DNA of 64,000 nucleotides from Lophium mytilinum (lineage: Eukaryota > Ascomycota > Dothideomycetes > Mytilinidiales > Mytilinidiaceae): contig MU004186.1 in the NCBI GenBank assembly GCA_010093605.1, positions 910,616 to 974,615 of the forward strand, read 5' to 3'. Position 1 is the stretch's first letter, and every line of letters begins with the position of its first letter. Positions 24,254-36,351 of the stretch are shown here, in pieces. The notes beneath the pieces are model-generated. The model was given only the letters and a program-made list of their open reading frames with translations, had not been told where the DNA came from and searched no databases. The translations under genes were made by a program, and so were the position numbers.

Positions 24254-27200
24254 ATGACTTCCATCAGCCGCATTACAACTGCTCTCTTCTCGGGGTCCCA
24301 AGAAACGACGGTCGCGCTTGCAAACATTAATTTTGATTTTGCACTCGTGAAGGCAAGACTATTCTGTATAACACTGCTCAGCGTTTCTAACACGAGGCAG
24401 GTTGAAGCACCAGTAGAGTACCATGGCGTTGGGGCCATGCTGTCTCGAAATCGCCGCATCATTGCTGAAGGTGGGACAGCGCATATCACCGCACGCAAGT
24501 TAGGGGCCCTCTTCGAACACAAGCTCCCAAAGACTCCGATACTCTTCGATTGCTACGGGAGGCGGGCTTCTGAGGTAGCTTCTAGCCCTCTCTTTGAAGA
24601 TCCGCCCTCCAAGTTCAATGGCATATTCGCCGATCAAGTTGGCGTTGATGGTACGAGTATTTGGGCCGCTGCAACCTCTGGTAAAGGCGCCATTGCAGTA
24701 CATCTTTTAGCATGCATGTTAGCTCGTATGTGGTCAAGTACAGAGGCAACATCAATCTGGGCGGAGATAATCGAAGAGCGCAAGAAAGAATTATCGAACG
24801 TTGATTGCTCCGAACCGGTCTCATTCGCTACTCTAGCCGCGGCTCAGATCACCATCCCAAGGGAGCAGCTAGCTGAGTGGGACAGCAGCGCTCGTGCTTG
24901 GCTGCGAGCTGCTGACGCGGCGTGCAATCGACAACAAACACAGTTAATGTTGATCTTGAAGAACATCAATATTCCCGTCAATCATGAACAGAAAAACCTC
25001 TTTCATAGTGTCGTTTCGGCCTGGAAAACTGCCCTCTCTATGATGGAAAAGCTACTCAGTGGCGTTGCTCAGAGCATTACGCAATCCCAGGAGCATGGAG
25101 AGCTCCTTTTGGCCTTGGCTAGCTGGCATCTCTATCCAGACCTGTTGGTAAGTTTCATTATCTTTGTCGTGATTCGGCCTCCGGTTTTTGCGTATTTGAC
25201 TGGAAGTTGATCAATCACAAGGTTCTAGGAGAGACTTTGATATCGCAGAAAGATAAACTAGTCCCCGCAAGTGCTATTCTCTCTGTAGGGCTCCAATGCT
25301 CCCCCGCTCAAGAGGATACTGGAATACACTGGTCTTTGCCACTCGCGCATTTCAGATTTTACGGCCCTCCGAAGCTATCGAGCCGCGCGATATGCTCTGA
25401 TGGCGAGAGACTTTCGATAAGCCAGTTCATGCAGGTAGCTCTCGGGAGCTTGCTCACGACTTGGTCGACTGATGGATTTCTTACAACAGACGACTCCACG
25501 CTGATAATCGACCTTTGGAACTACTTGACCGTGGATCCCAAGACAATAGCGTCGAAAACCCTTCTAAACTCAGCGAATTGGCTTAGACCCCTCGTGGACG
25601 CCGCAAAATGTCTGAATGGCCCCGCCGGGTTTGCACGAAATGTAAGTGCCAGGCTGGTGGGCTTAGGTCATAGAAGAGCCAAGGATTTACTTAAGCCCTC
25701 TGATCCCCTTTTCGGCTTACTGGCACCGGAAACTTTCACAGGTCTACTGCAAGGACCTGAAAGCAAAATCAAAGCGTTCCGGAGCATTGCCTCAAAATTG
25801 GACCTCGACCCGGAGAGTGTGATTATCCGATATCGGAATCCTAGTATCAACAAGAATGGGGAAAGAGATGAAGATGGTTTGAAACGAAGACTGGCTAGTT
25901 ACTATGCGCCATCAGGTAAGTAGGGGTTCTAAATTCATGTTGTAAAAGCTAATGAATACGTGTTAGAGCGTGTTTTTAACGCAACTCAAATGGACTCACA
26001 CGAGTCCCCTTCACATAGTCTGATACCGTGCCAACAGGAGACCGAAAGCCCTGACGCATCCAAGGAAGATGAGGTCATGAATCGAACTTGGACACCGATT
26101 CAAAAAGAAACCACTAATTTTGACGTACTGAGTGGAGATGAAGTCACGGATCAGTGGGAAGAGTTTTGGTCGGCAAGCCTTCCTGCCGATACAGAACAGC
26201 AGAGGGAATCGACAACCATCAATCCAGCCGATACAACGTGGGAGCCGCCGTCATTCAGAGTCCCGAGCATTTTAGATGACGCGAGTCTCTTTGCCATTGA
26301 TCCTTTTTTCTATGCATCTGGAGCGCAGAACGAGCACCTTACCCGGAAGCGAGACCTTGAGGGATCCCGAATTATGTCAAAAGGCCATAACCGTTGGTTA
26401 CCTAGGGGAACTACTGTGGACCGGGAATATGTTCTTCAGCTCGAGCAAGAAACTAGCGAAACTTGCCACAGTTTAGAAGAGCTGAAATTAACTCAATCGA
26501 TTGATGAAATGCTAGTCATGGACGATTCGATCTACCTACACGTCATAGGGGATCCAAACGACTGCGCCATGTATGTCAAAGACTCTAGAGCAAAATCAGT
26601 ATCACACTTGCCACATATGGGCTTCGAAGACATCAAGGAAGCATTCCAAGCAGGATCACTTGATGTTAGTGGAGTGTTCAATCATCTCCAGGATAACCTG
26701 CCGACCAGTTCTAGCATTAGCATGCGTGCGTTAGGGACTATTGCTAATACCTACGACCATATAACAAACGCAACCATCGCTCTTCGTGCCATCTACACTC
26801 CTCTACACCATTGGGAGTGGTATCTAGCCTCTAGCGCGAAATATCTTGCAAAGGAACCACAACTAGACGACGATTTTGCCAGGGAGGAGTCCAAACACAA
26901 CAGTTCTACTGGGAACACTGCTGTTTCCGAGGAGCCATGCCTCACTTCCAGGAGCACTGAGACGGAGGGGTCCTTGTCACCCTTTAAGTTGACCTGTGCG
27001 GAGACGTTCGCACTCGTAGCGGGTATGGAGAGTGGGGAATCTAACCTGAAACCATCGCAGCTATCGGGTGTTATGGCCATGTCTTCAAGTGACTCGATAT
27101 ATTTGGCAGCCCCGCTACTCGTGGATCCCGCTGAGAGTTTAGATCTCCGTCACGACAGACCGAAAATTAAGCGCATCATGGGAAACATTGGAAAAGCCGG

Positions 27201-27759
27201 CATCGCAATGCTTGTTCCGCCACCAGAACCTCAGATAAAGTCTTCCGACTCCGCCAGCTGGCAATCCATCAACCATGCACCGTTTGACGGGAGTATGGAA
27301 GATTGCTTCCAAGGAACGTCTCTTCAACTTTCTTTCACAGACTACAGTCTTGGGATCGATACCGGCGTTCATGGGTCGAGAGACTCAGAGTCATATTTCG
27401 TGGAAGCTCTCGTCTCTGTCCATGACAAAGGCCAGTGGATTGCCGATTTGGACGTTCTCTCCGCACTCGAGAACGATTGTATCGTTCCAACACCACCCTA
27501 TGTGCTGAAAAAGCAATGCGGACACTCTGATAAATGCATTCCCGCTTTTGGCTTGATCTCTGTGGACAATTGGAGTGAATTCCTGGACAAACCGAAGAAT
27601 CCACTCGTTTTTCGAGCGCACGGGAACTGGGTTGCTCGACTAGCTGCGCTAGCCATAAGCGCCAGCCGAAAGGAAGGCGTTGTGGTTGTTCCAGATGATG
27701 CGAAAATCTGCTGGCGCTGTGCTCGGGATGACGGCCGAGCATCTACATTCATTTACTAA
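24254..27759 (+). CDS. Large orphan protein of filamentous fungi, function unknown
   Basis: Four exons, 24254-24352, 24401-25147, 25222-25915 and 25967-27759, encode 1110 residues. The first intron (24353-24400) is GC-AG, 48 bp, with a CTAAC branch site; removing it restores FALVKVEAPVEY, the continuous form I recall in relatives. I recognise the family (SRITTALFSGSQETTVALAN at the N-terminus; IWAAATSGKGAIAVHLLACM; ALVSVHDKGQWIADLDVL near the C-terminus) as a patchily distributed protein of Pezizomycotina without assigned function. There is no signal peptide or clear membrane segment; the N-terminal 500 residues look helical, the middle is acidic and disordered, and the C-terminal 350 residues look globular. 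It may act with the HET-like remnant behind it, but that is only inference. Confidence 0.85.
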
Positions 27760-27895
27760 AGGGTTGTAACGAATCAAGTCGCGGCTTATGCACGGCCTGG
27801 CCTGGTTTCGGAGCAATATCAACGACAACATCGCACCGGATTCACTGAAAGCAGCGCGATTCCGAGAGGCAGTGCTGTCCTAGTCTTGGATCAGT

Positions 27896-28405
27896 ATGAC
27901 AGGGGGGGTGCGGTATCGATTCAACGACCGAGATCGGGTGGTGTCGGAAAAAGATCCTCGACTTGTTCGCGCGCATATCGACACTGAAGCAGACGCTTAT
28001 ACATACGACTTGAGCGTAGTCATCACTCTGGAGGCCTGGACGATATGGATCGAGTGCGCATTTCCGAGATATGGCGACGAGCAAGGTCCTTATTGTGACG
28101 CGGACACCTCGGTGTACTTTGAGGGCATGGTGGGTAATCGGTTAGGCATTGGGTACTTCGACGACATGATCAGTTTAGAAGGTTTGCCCTGTCGGTGCAA
28201 AGCAGTGCGGATTGCCCAAAGGTGCTACCTGGGGCGTACGGGAGAGCGGAATATCGTGTACTCTCTTCTGCTTCAACCTGACAGCAAAGTAGACTCCCAT
28301 TGGCGGAGGATTGGAATTGCGATTTTTGATGAAGTGGTGGAGGCAGGTGCAGAAGTCACTGAAGTATATGATTGGGGTTGTCGAGAGGAGTTGGAGTTAC
28401 GTTGA
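27896..28405 (+). pseudogene. Possible C-terminal remnant of a HET-like protein
   Basis: Open for 169 codons, 136 bp behind the orphan gene and on the same strand. Its second half (CKAVRIAQRCYLG, VYSLLLQPDSKVDSHWRRIG) resembles the ends of heterokaryon-incompatibility (HET) domain proteins, where an arginine-glycine phrase follows a hydrophobic strand. The N-terminal HET domain is absent. A short coding-looking frame at 27787-27882 (LAWFRSNINDNIAPDSL) lies just upstream in another frame and ends at a stop. This suggests a decayed gene; a small intact orphan gene is the alternative. Confidence 0.35.
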
Positions 28406-29208
28406 TTACGTTACTTATTTTGCACTTCGAACGGTACATGGGTGGGATTGAGGTCGACCTGCTCACGCAGAGAAACTACTATTTTTAGTGCAAAATTTAG
28501 TAGTCCTTAAGAGTCTGCAATGAATGTGACCTGGTAGCATATGTCGCGGACGGATCCATTATACATAGGCGATAATGCAATTAGTGCATATTCTATATCG
28601 AGCATTCCAAGTGCGGTCACTTCACAGTTTCCCGCGATGTGACCCCTTCCAGAGACCAAACCCTTGGCATCATCGTGTGTTCTTCTGAATATAGGTTGAA
28701 GTTTGGCAGCAAAAGATGGGAAGCATAATGGTTCCTATTCTTGTCCGAATAGTCGCTCGATTTCCAGCCTAATTTAGCAAGCCATTGACATCAAGCACCG
28801 ATAAGACATCTATGCGGGGTGGGCTCGATCTGAGTCGATTCCAAAGCCAGAGCACATGGAGATTCCCACCTCTCGGGTATCGTTGCCACTCCGAATGCAG
28901 CACTAGACGTGGTGCGTACCATGGTTGTCGCCAGACTCATCCGTGGAACCACACAGCCAGACCCTCACGGGTTTTTGGCTAGCGGGATGCGCACCTATCC
29001 TCAAAGAACCATGGATCCTCGAGCGTTCGCTCCATGCAAACGTTGCCGGTGCGACTTTGTACGATGCACGGCGTCTGATATGTAACCGTTGCCCAGGATA
29101 AGTGACTGTGCTTGGCACGCACAGATGCGGAGTCAGTGAGATGCGGAAACATGCGGACAGCCCTGTTGTGGATGTAGAACAGTCGTCGGGCGTCTTGCCC
29201 CCGGGGCA
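28406..29208. other. Intergenic, no gene seen
   Basis: 800 bp between the HET-like remnant and the stop of the zf-HIT gene. Short frames only. Confidence 0.5.
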
Positions 29209-29867
29209 TCAGTCGCCATATTGCTCAGTCTCCTCGTCGGGAATAGTGGCGCTGCCGTAGATCTCCCCCACAAGTTTCACAAACTCTTTCATGCCCTCTG
29301 TGTCGCCGTCTCTTTTGCCCTGCCTTATGCCTTTGAGCACATACAGCGCGTCGTTCTCTCCTTTCTTAGGAGTCCACGGGACAGTGTCTCTACCCCCTCT
29401 TCCACCTCTTCCGCCTCCCCTGCCTCGATACCCGAATCCACGTCCACGGCCCCTCTGTCCTCGATATGTTCCACCGCTGTGTTGCTCAAGGTGGTCCTGT
29501 TGCTGTGAAGTGTCGGGCGCAAAAGTCGCCGCGTAGACTCTACGTAGATCGTCGCGAAGCGTTGGGTGTGCGGCAAGTAGTGCTTGCATAGATGGGTGGT
29601 CTGCGAGGGTTGAGAAATCACCTGGTTTGGGTGCTGGTAGAGCAACAGGTGCGGGTGCTTTGAACTCGGAGATCGGAGCAGTATCTGTGGCTTTGCTTGA
29701 GGAGTGTTCGGATTCTTTGTGACTCTTGTAGCAAGGAATCGAGCAGCTGTGAATGCATTAGTGGAACTCCGGCTGTATGGAAATATATATACGAACTATG
29801 GCAGTTGGCAGGTTGGGCATTTGTACTTCTGCGGCGCCTGAAAGCACACGCCACAGAGTGCGCTCAT
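29209..29867 (-). CDS. HIT-type zinc-finger protein with RGG box
   Basis: Two exons, 29797-29867 and 29209-29746, encode 202 residues. The zf-HIT finger occupies the first 40 residues: CGVC, CPTC, then YCSIPCYKSHKESEH, the second half created by splicing at TA|C. Zf-HIT proteins of this size (Hit1/ZNHIT3, Bcd1/ZNHIT6 types) act in box C/D snoRNP assembly. A middle helical segment (MQALLAAHPTLRDDLRRVY) is followed by an Arg-Gly-rich stretch, RGQRGRGRGFGYRGRGGGRG, suited for RNA binding. Which zf-HIT subfamily it belongs to is not certain. Its start lies only 178 bp from that of COX11 on the other strand. Confidence 0.85.
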
Positions 29868-30045
29868 CTTGGAAGATTTGCTGTATTCCGGTGTTGTAGG
29901 AGGGATAAGGCCGTTTTGCTGTGGACTTGAGTGAAGAAATGGTGATCCGTGGTTGAAGGTGTCCGAGCTTTATACAATTGTCCTTAAGCGGCTAGGAACT
30001 TCTCACCACCGAGAGGCCATTGAACCGCACCACTTCGTCCACCAC
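29868..30045. promoter_or_regulatory. Compact divergent promoter, zf-HIT / COX11
   Basis: 178 bp separate the two start codons, so both 5' UTRs and core promoters must share this interval. An open frame from 29953 runs in frame into COX11, but the family start is the Met at 30046. Confidence 0.6.
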
Positions 30046-31032
30046 ATGATGAATATATCCACGCCGCTACTTCGGTCTGTAGGCCGTAGCGTGCGAGTTG
30101 CAGAGCCCTGGATATGCCATTCCTGCGCTCGCCCAGCCAGAATAGTGCCCCGCCACCGGTCAAACATCCTCCCTCCAGCGCGCAGAAGTCTCAAGACGAC
30201 CCAGGAGTCGCGCTCGAGTGCTACATCACCAATGGAAGATGCGCAAGCAGCGTTCAAGACGAGGAATCGGACGACCGTGTATGGATTTCAGTGCCACCTA
30301 GGCTGTCGAAAATACTAACACTATACCAGCTACTACGTCCTGAGTACGATTCTAGGCACAGTAGCTCTTTCATATGGCTCTGTGCCATTCTACAAGATGG
30401 TAAGTACGACACTGCAGCGTTTATAGAGCTTCACTAATAAACCTCGCTGCCAGATCTGCCAAACAACCGGATGGGGTGGTCAGCCCATCAAATCCGCCGC
30501 TCACGCCTCCTCCTCCAGCGACGACCCCTCCACACGCCTCAAGCCTCTAGCTGACGCCAGACGGCTGAGGGTAACATTCAATGGCTCTGTTTCCGACGTA
30601 ATGCCTTGGAAGTTCACCCCGCAGCAGCGCGAAGTACGAGTCGTACCTGGCGAAACTGCCCTCGCCTTCTACACGGCCACAAACCTGTCTGATGAGGATA
30701 TAATTGGAGTGGCGACATACAGTGTAGTGCCCGGCCAAGTTGCGCCATACTTCAGCAAGATACAATGCTTCTGCTTTGAGGAACAGAGACTAAATGCGGG
30801 CGAAACTGTGGACATGCCTGTCTTCTTTTACATCGATCCAGAATTTGCAGAAGATCTGAATATGAGGAAGATTAATGACATAACGTTGAGTTATACATTC
30901 TTTAGTAAGCACAACATCTCCGCAAACAGCCCCACTCGCTCTAGATTTCAAGTGCAACTGAGTTCAAGACTAATGGCACTCGCAGAGGCACGTTATGACA
31001 AACAAGGTCATTTGAAGCCTGTCGCGGCATAG
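30046..31032 (+). CDS. COX11: Cytochrome c oxidase assembly protein Cox11
   Basis: Three exons, 30046-30278, 30330-30399 and 30454-31032, encode 293 residues. Cox11 sits in the mitochondrial inner membrane and inserts the Cu(B) copper into Cox1. A basic presequence is followed by the membrane segment YYVLSTILGTVALSYGSVPF, mostly encoded by the 70-bp exon 2. The soluble domain has the motif FYKMICQTTGWGG across junction 2 and the copper-binding CFCF in KIQCFCFEEQRL at about residue 206. The short tail after residue 260 is variable. Two adjacent Met codons (30046, 30049) could start translation. Confidence 0.97.
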
Positions 31033-31499
31033 GGTGCAATATCACACCAGTGGCCGTTTTGTAAATATACTGTTTTTATGTTAATGTTGCATCGGATGGG
31101 TGGGCTCTTCCTGCATGGTTGGCGTTGGATTCGTAGCAAACTGTAGTAAAGGTAAGAGTACCAGAGCCCGAAGACCAAACCTCTCAATTAGCATAAAAGT
31201 TTGTGAAGATATGCAAGCGGCCGTGGCTTCTTTTTTTGGTGACAAGTGACAGGGGAGCTGCAGGGACTTTCCGAATTAGCGAATAGGAAACTCGGGCTTC
31301 TTCCCCAGCATTGACCGACATATGCAGACATATGCAGACCTCATGTACGTCCCTCAAAAGGTGTCGCCTCGCAATCTTCAGCGTCTGTCCTGTCAACCCC
31401 GCTCTGTGCCCCAGTTTCCAGGGCTTCCTGGCTTCCATGTTATCCACCTGTGACGACTCTCTCCAATCTTGAAAGTGGTGTCGGCTGCCCGTCAGCATC
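31033..31499. other. Intergenic, COX11 3' side and P450 promoter
   Basis: 467 bp. A short direct repeat, ACATATGCAG, occurs twice in a row at about 31317-31337. No gene seen. Confidence 0.5.
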
Positions 31500-33441
31500 A
31501 TGGCTATTTTCGAAACGCGCCTCGATTTTCTTGTACAGCATTGGCCGGCTCTCCTCGTCGCCCTCCTCGTGACCTTCGTTTCAACGAAAGCAATCTTTCG
31601 ACTCTATTTCCACCCATTGGCAAACGTACCGGGACCCAAACTCGCTGCCGTGACCTGGCTGTATGAGTTCTACTACGACATAATCAAAGGAGGCCAAGGC
31701 GTCTTCCAACTGAAAAGACTTCATGAGAGACATGGTTAAACCCCAATGCGGTCCCAATCTTGAAAGACACTCTGCTAAATCCAGCAGGCCCGATCATTCG
31801 CATCACGCCAAACGAGGTTCATGTTAACGACCCTTACCTCATCGATGTAGTGTATGCCGGAGGAGGCAAGAAAGTCAATAAAGACCCGTACTTTGTTGGC
31901 AGTTTTGGGTAAGTGCATATCTTTTTTTGTGACACTGAAAGAATAGATGCTGACTGGAACAGAGTTCCAGAGGTTAGAAAGCAAGTCCTCCACCGTTGAC
32001 TAACATTGACACTCAGGATAGTCTGCATTCCTCACCGTCGAGCACGATCTCCATCGTACCCGAAGAGGAGCTCTCAATCGTTTCTTCTCCAAGAGCTCGG
32101 TCCGAGAATCCGAGCCTTTCATCCAAGAAGCTGCTCAAAGGTTCTGCCTCAGGCTTGAGGAGTACTCCGGAAAAGGTCCTGTCACACTGTCAGCTGCGAC
32201 GTCTACTTTCAGCACGGATGTCATTAACGAACACAACTTCGGCTTCCGATCTAACTACCTGGATGGCAAAGAATTTAAGCCTAATCTCCAGAATGCTCTC
32301 GATGGACTATCTAATTCGCTTCAGCTCATGAAACAGTTTCCATGGTTGCATCATGTGATGCGGATGATCCCTAAGTCAGTCACAGCTTCTGAAGTAAGGT
32401 ACTCTACTGACGGCATGGCAGCTCTCTCTTCATCCGAATGGATCCTGATATGGCGGAATACTTCGCCCACGAAAATGTATGCCCGCCTTCTCCATCAGTG
32501 AATCTACGTGGCTAACAGTAAAATAGCGCGTTCGCGAACGGCTAGATGAGGTGATTGCTCGCATTAAGAATGGGAAGTTGTCTGAGCACTATACTATATT
32601 CGATGAGCTACTCAGAGGCACACTGTCCGAGGAGGAGAAACGCCCAGAAAGAGTGTTCCAAGAAGGACTAGTTGCTGTTTCTGCAGCTTCGGAAACAACC
32701 GCATGGGGTAAGCTGAATACGTGATGTATATGTGCGACTAGCAACTACTAACCTTCATTTCAGCTCTCACAGTTGGACTGTTCCATGTCCTGAACCGGCC
32801 TGCTGTTCTATCGAAGCTACGCGCCGAACTGGAATCCAATATTCCAGATGCTTCCGAGCTACCGCCGTTGGCGGTGCTCGAGCAGATGCCATACCTCAGT
32901 GCAACTATCAACGAAACTCTCAGAAGATCGTACGGTGTCGCCAGTCGCCTGCCGCGCATTCAACCAGATCACCCCGTCCACCTCCGCTCTCACGTAAAGA
33001 AGGGATCTACAGGTGTTGAAGAGGAATTCGACTACGTTATCCCGCCTGGCTATCCAGTCTCAATGAGCTCCGTGCTTGTTCATACCAACCCAGATATCTT
33101 TCCCGACCCATACGCTTTCTCACCAGAGCGCTGGTTGAACAGAGAGGGTGGCCGTCGCAAGGATTTGGACAGATACCTCCTGAGCTTCTCGAAAGGCACT
33201 CGACAATGCATCGGCATCAAGTACGTGTGCCCCAGGTCTCACTATTTGGTTGGCTGCTAATGTGAACTCTACTAGTCTCGCACACGCGGAGCTATTCATC
33301 TGTATTGCTACGTTTGTACTGCGCCTGGGAAACAGACTCAAGCTCTATGAAACGACCGAGGAAGACGTAGAGATTCAGCGCGATTGTTTTGGGCCTCGCC
33401 CGAAGCATGGCTCGAAGGGAGTCAGAGTTCTAGTGAATTAG
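31500..33441 (+). CDS. Cytochrome P450 monooxygenase
   Basis: Eight exons: 31500-31734, 31788-31908, 31963-31972, 32022-32374, 32422-32476, 32527-32707, 32764-33220 and 33276-33441; 525 residues. Microsomal haem-thiolate monooxygenase with an N-terminal anchor (HWPALLVALLVTFVSTKAIF) and hinge PLANVPGPK. Conserved sites seen: SAASETT in the I helix, ETLR (ExxR, about residue 367), PERW, and the haem loop FSKGTRQCIG with Cys at about 467. Exon 3 is only 10 bp; it and the acceptor at GGATAG (not the nearer CAG) are needed to keep frame. Overall it resembles the trichodiene oxygenase-like P450s, but no other biosynthetic gene is near, so the substrate is open. Confidence 0.93.
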
Positions 33442-33755
33442 GAGTGCAGTCTGCGAGCGTGCGTTCCTCGCCGTCGTCAGATTGATTATGGAATAGTTTA
33501 GATCTATGTGCTTCTCGTTAATTTCGATAAGCTCAGTCTAGCAAGAATATTCTAGGAGCAGCTACAAAGATTTCTGTGATTGTGGCTTGCTCACAACGAC
33601 ATGCTAGTAGGCGCAAGACGTAATCAGGAGTATATTCTGCTTCACTGAAACCCTTTTAAGTAGCGCAGCGCTGCCCTAACTTCAAAACAGCTATTCAACC
33701 GCTGCATTCACTTACTCGTTCCCTAGGTCGCATATTTAAAGCCTCGATCCCACCC
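33442..33755. other. Intergenic, promoter of the BTB-like gene
   Basis: 314 bp. A TATA-like CATATTTAAAG lies at about 33730, 26 bp before the next ATG, which is closer than usual. No gene seen. Confidence 0.45.
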
Positions 33756-35127
33756 ATGGCAGACAGCTTCTCAATAACAACCAGCACACCATCCAACAAC
33801 ACCCACCCTCAAAGTACATCCACCAGACCTGTTGCCAAACCACAGGGGCGACCATCAACACATCTACAGTTCGCTCCCATGCCGCCGTTACCTAAGCTTA
33901 CATCCGCCACTGAAGGAGGCAAAAAGCGCTCCATCTCTGCGCTACACGGCTCACATAATGGCGCCGTGTCTATTCCCGATCGTCAAGCCAAGGCCCTGAA
34001 GAAAGGACCAGGCGCAATACCGGCTTCCGCGTCGGGGCCTGGCTTCCTCGAGCGCTATATCTGGGGCTGCTCGTCTGCTCCTAGGGACGTCGTCAACAAG
34101 ATTGAGCTCGACACCCAGGGCGACCTCTGGCTCCTGATTCGCGCCGCACCCAACCAAGCAGACAACTTCATCGGTGTTCGTGTAGCGTCTACCTTTTTGC
34201 GTATGGCTAGTACTGTCTGGGCCGAGCAACTGCAGAAGAACAAGAAGCTTGAGGACATGAAGCTGGAAGCTGAGGATGATGATCCGGAGGCCTTGCTGTT
34301 TGTTCTCCGTGCGATCCATCTGAGGGCTACGGAGCTCCCTAAGCAGCTTACTTTCGATGAGGTTGTCAAGGTGGCGGTTGTTTGTGCTAAGTATGATGCC
34401 GTCGCGACAGTCAATTGGAAGTTGTTCATTCGCGATCGCATCGATAATTTTGCCAAGGCAGCTGGGACTTCTAAGGACTTCGAGGATGGTACGGATGCTC
34501 CGCTTCTGAAATGGTATCTTGCACCGGGCAAAGAGGAATGGGCATTTGTCGCTTGGACTTTCGGCTTCGCGTCCGACTTCATCACCCTGGCCAAGTATCT
34601 CATTCGAACTGGTCGTACAGATGGAAAAGGCAATTTGCTGAATAGCAAGGGGCACGAAATGAATGGAAACTTTCCTCCCGGAATGATCGGTATGCACATT
34701 CCCTCGACTTCCCCAGACAGCTCAATAGCTAAACTGAAACACAGACTTCATGCTCCAAGCTCGGTCAGCAACTATGTCCCGACTTCTTGACTCGACCTAC
34801 GCCATCTTTAGGCGTCTCCTCGCCTATCCGACCGAGCATCTCTGCGAAGCGGACAAGCAAAAGATGGACCGCAATTGTGGAAACTTCGCGACTTCGCTGA
34901 CGAAGCTGGGGCTGCCTATGGAGCGGCCCGATGTGTCTGCCTTCCACAATAGCATCGAAGAGCTCGTGGAGCTGCTGAAGAAGATGAGGTTCGACGCCCC
35001 AGGCGATCAAGCAGACGTCTTCAGGGGCATGTTCTGGGATCATATTATCGAGCAACCCTTGGAGTACTTGCCTGACAGCGTTCCCGACGAGTTTCTTAAG
35101 CACATGGCTTCGCAGGCGGCCAAGTAG
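33756..35127 (+). CDS. BTB/POZ-like protein, function unknown
   Basis: Two exons, 33756-34689 and 34745-35127, encode 438 residues. The first 100 residues are Ser/Thr/Pro-rich with a basic patch (GGKKRSISALHGS) and look disordered. Residues 110-220 read like the divergent BTB fold common in Dothideomycetes: GDLWLLIRAAPN, VASTFLRMASTVWAEQL, DDDPEALLFVLRAIHLRATE and VVKVAVVCAKYDAVATV. The C-terminal 200 residues are helical. BTB domains mediate dimerisation or adaptor contacts; no partner domain (kelch, zinc finger) is present. The role is unknown. Confidence 0.75.
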
Positions 35128-36025
35128 ATTCCGGGGTAGCCAGAGGCGGAGGTGGCGATGGGGTGAGCTGCACCGACGAAAGTAGTGTGGGTGCTCCTAA
35201 TTCTTACGTTGGCTGACCGTTCCCTTCTGTCGTAGTCATGTTGTGATGAATTAAGAGAACTTTGACCGTCATAACGGAGACCGTTCATAGCGGGGTTTTC
35301 AAATACATTGCTGGCTAGGTGACAAAGGGGGCCGGATGGAATCATTATTTAGATTTCTTTCTATCGAGGTGAATGGTATTGTAGTGACGGCACTTAAGTC
35401 GAGTGCGTAGGTATCCATGGCTCTTCTAGTTCAGCAAAGCGCTCCTAATTGCAATTGAATCTTGATGGCACACATTTGTGATGGACGTGAAGTATGTGAA
35501 AAATTTGAGAAACCAGTTAGTGGATGGTTTGACATCCCTGCTACTAGCACTGCAATAAAATCGCTAATACTTGTTCACGATCGATGTTAGAAAGCTTGAG
35601 ACACGCGTCAGCTTAATTGTTTATATCTATGGTGGAGAAGAGTGACGAACGTGTTCAGTCTTAACCGTCTCACATCCTATTTACCCAAAACTTGACCTAG
35701 TGTAGCATGCCCACTCCCATACCAGGTATTTCCCGGAGGTATGTCCGTCGAAACTACATCTGCGGGCTTGCACCATCAATCTACCCATTCAATGTCTGTA
35801 TGCCTGGCACATCCTCCCCTCATTTCTACAGTAACATCTGCTTCGGGGCCCGTGGCTGAGGTTTCCAGGCCGGCGACCCAGCTCAGCGCACATCCCTGTT
35901 GGATTCGTGCGTAGCGGTACTTGGTGTGGGTGACAAGCAAACCGCACAGCTATGCTTTTCTCCTTCTGCTTTCTCTAACTTTGTAGGGTTCGATTTCGGA
36001 ATGGTTGACTTGGTTCTGGATTCTT
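35128..36025. other. Intergenic, convergent 3' ends
   Basis: 900 bp between the BTB-like stop (+) and the Dph3 stop (-). AT-richer than the flanks, no gene or repeat recognised. Confidence 0.5.
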
Positions 36026-36351
36026 TCAGGTCGCTACAGCAACCTTCTGTGCATCTTCCTTCTTCTCTTCTTTGGGGAGATCATCCTGCGGCGCAACCAT
36101 GATCAGCACTTATAGGAAATCCAAAAGATGCCATTCGCAAGAGCAACCTTTCTGCACATCGAAAAACTCACCACTTCGAATATGACCTTGATCATAAGGC
36201 TACAACTTGGACAGACTGCCACCTCTTCTCCGTCCCGCAGGTCGGCGATGGCGATCTCGAATCTGTCGCCGCAGGGGCATGGGTAGTGATATATCTCCAA
36301 AGCGGAATCGTAGGTCATGTCTTCGATCTCGATCTCGTCGTAGAACGACAT
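36026..36351 (-). CDS. DPH3: Diphthamide biosynthesis protein 3 (CSL zinc finger)
   Basis: Two exons, 36172-36351 and 36026-36085, encode 79 residues. Dph3/Kti11 binds iron through a CSL-type zinc-ribbon, donates electrons to Dph1-Dph2 for diphthamide on eEF2, and also serves Elongator. Seen: [15 protein letters not shown] start, then YPCPCGDRF and CPSC, the four metal cysteines. Exon 2 gives the usual short acidic/basic tail [13 protein letters not shown]. An in-frame extension upstream of the Met exists but does not resemble the family, and reading through the intron would add an unrelated tail. Confidence 0.95.

Noticed and set aside
24353-24400. Reading the GC-AG intron as coding
   Set aside because: The 16 residues are hydrophobic and interrupt a conserved stretch; branch site and acceptor are present. 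Kept as a possible isoform only.
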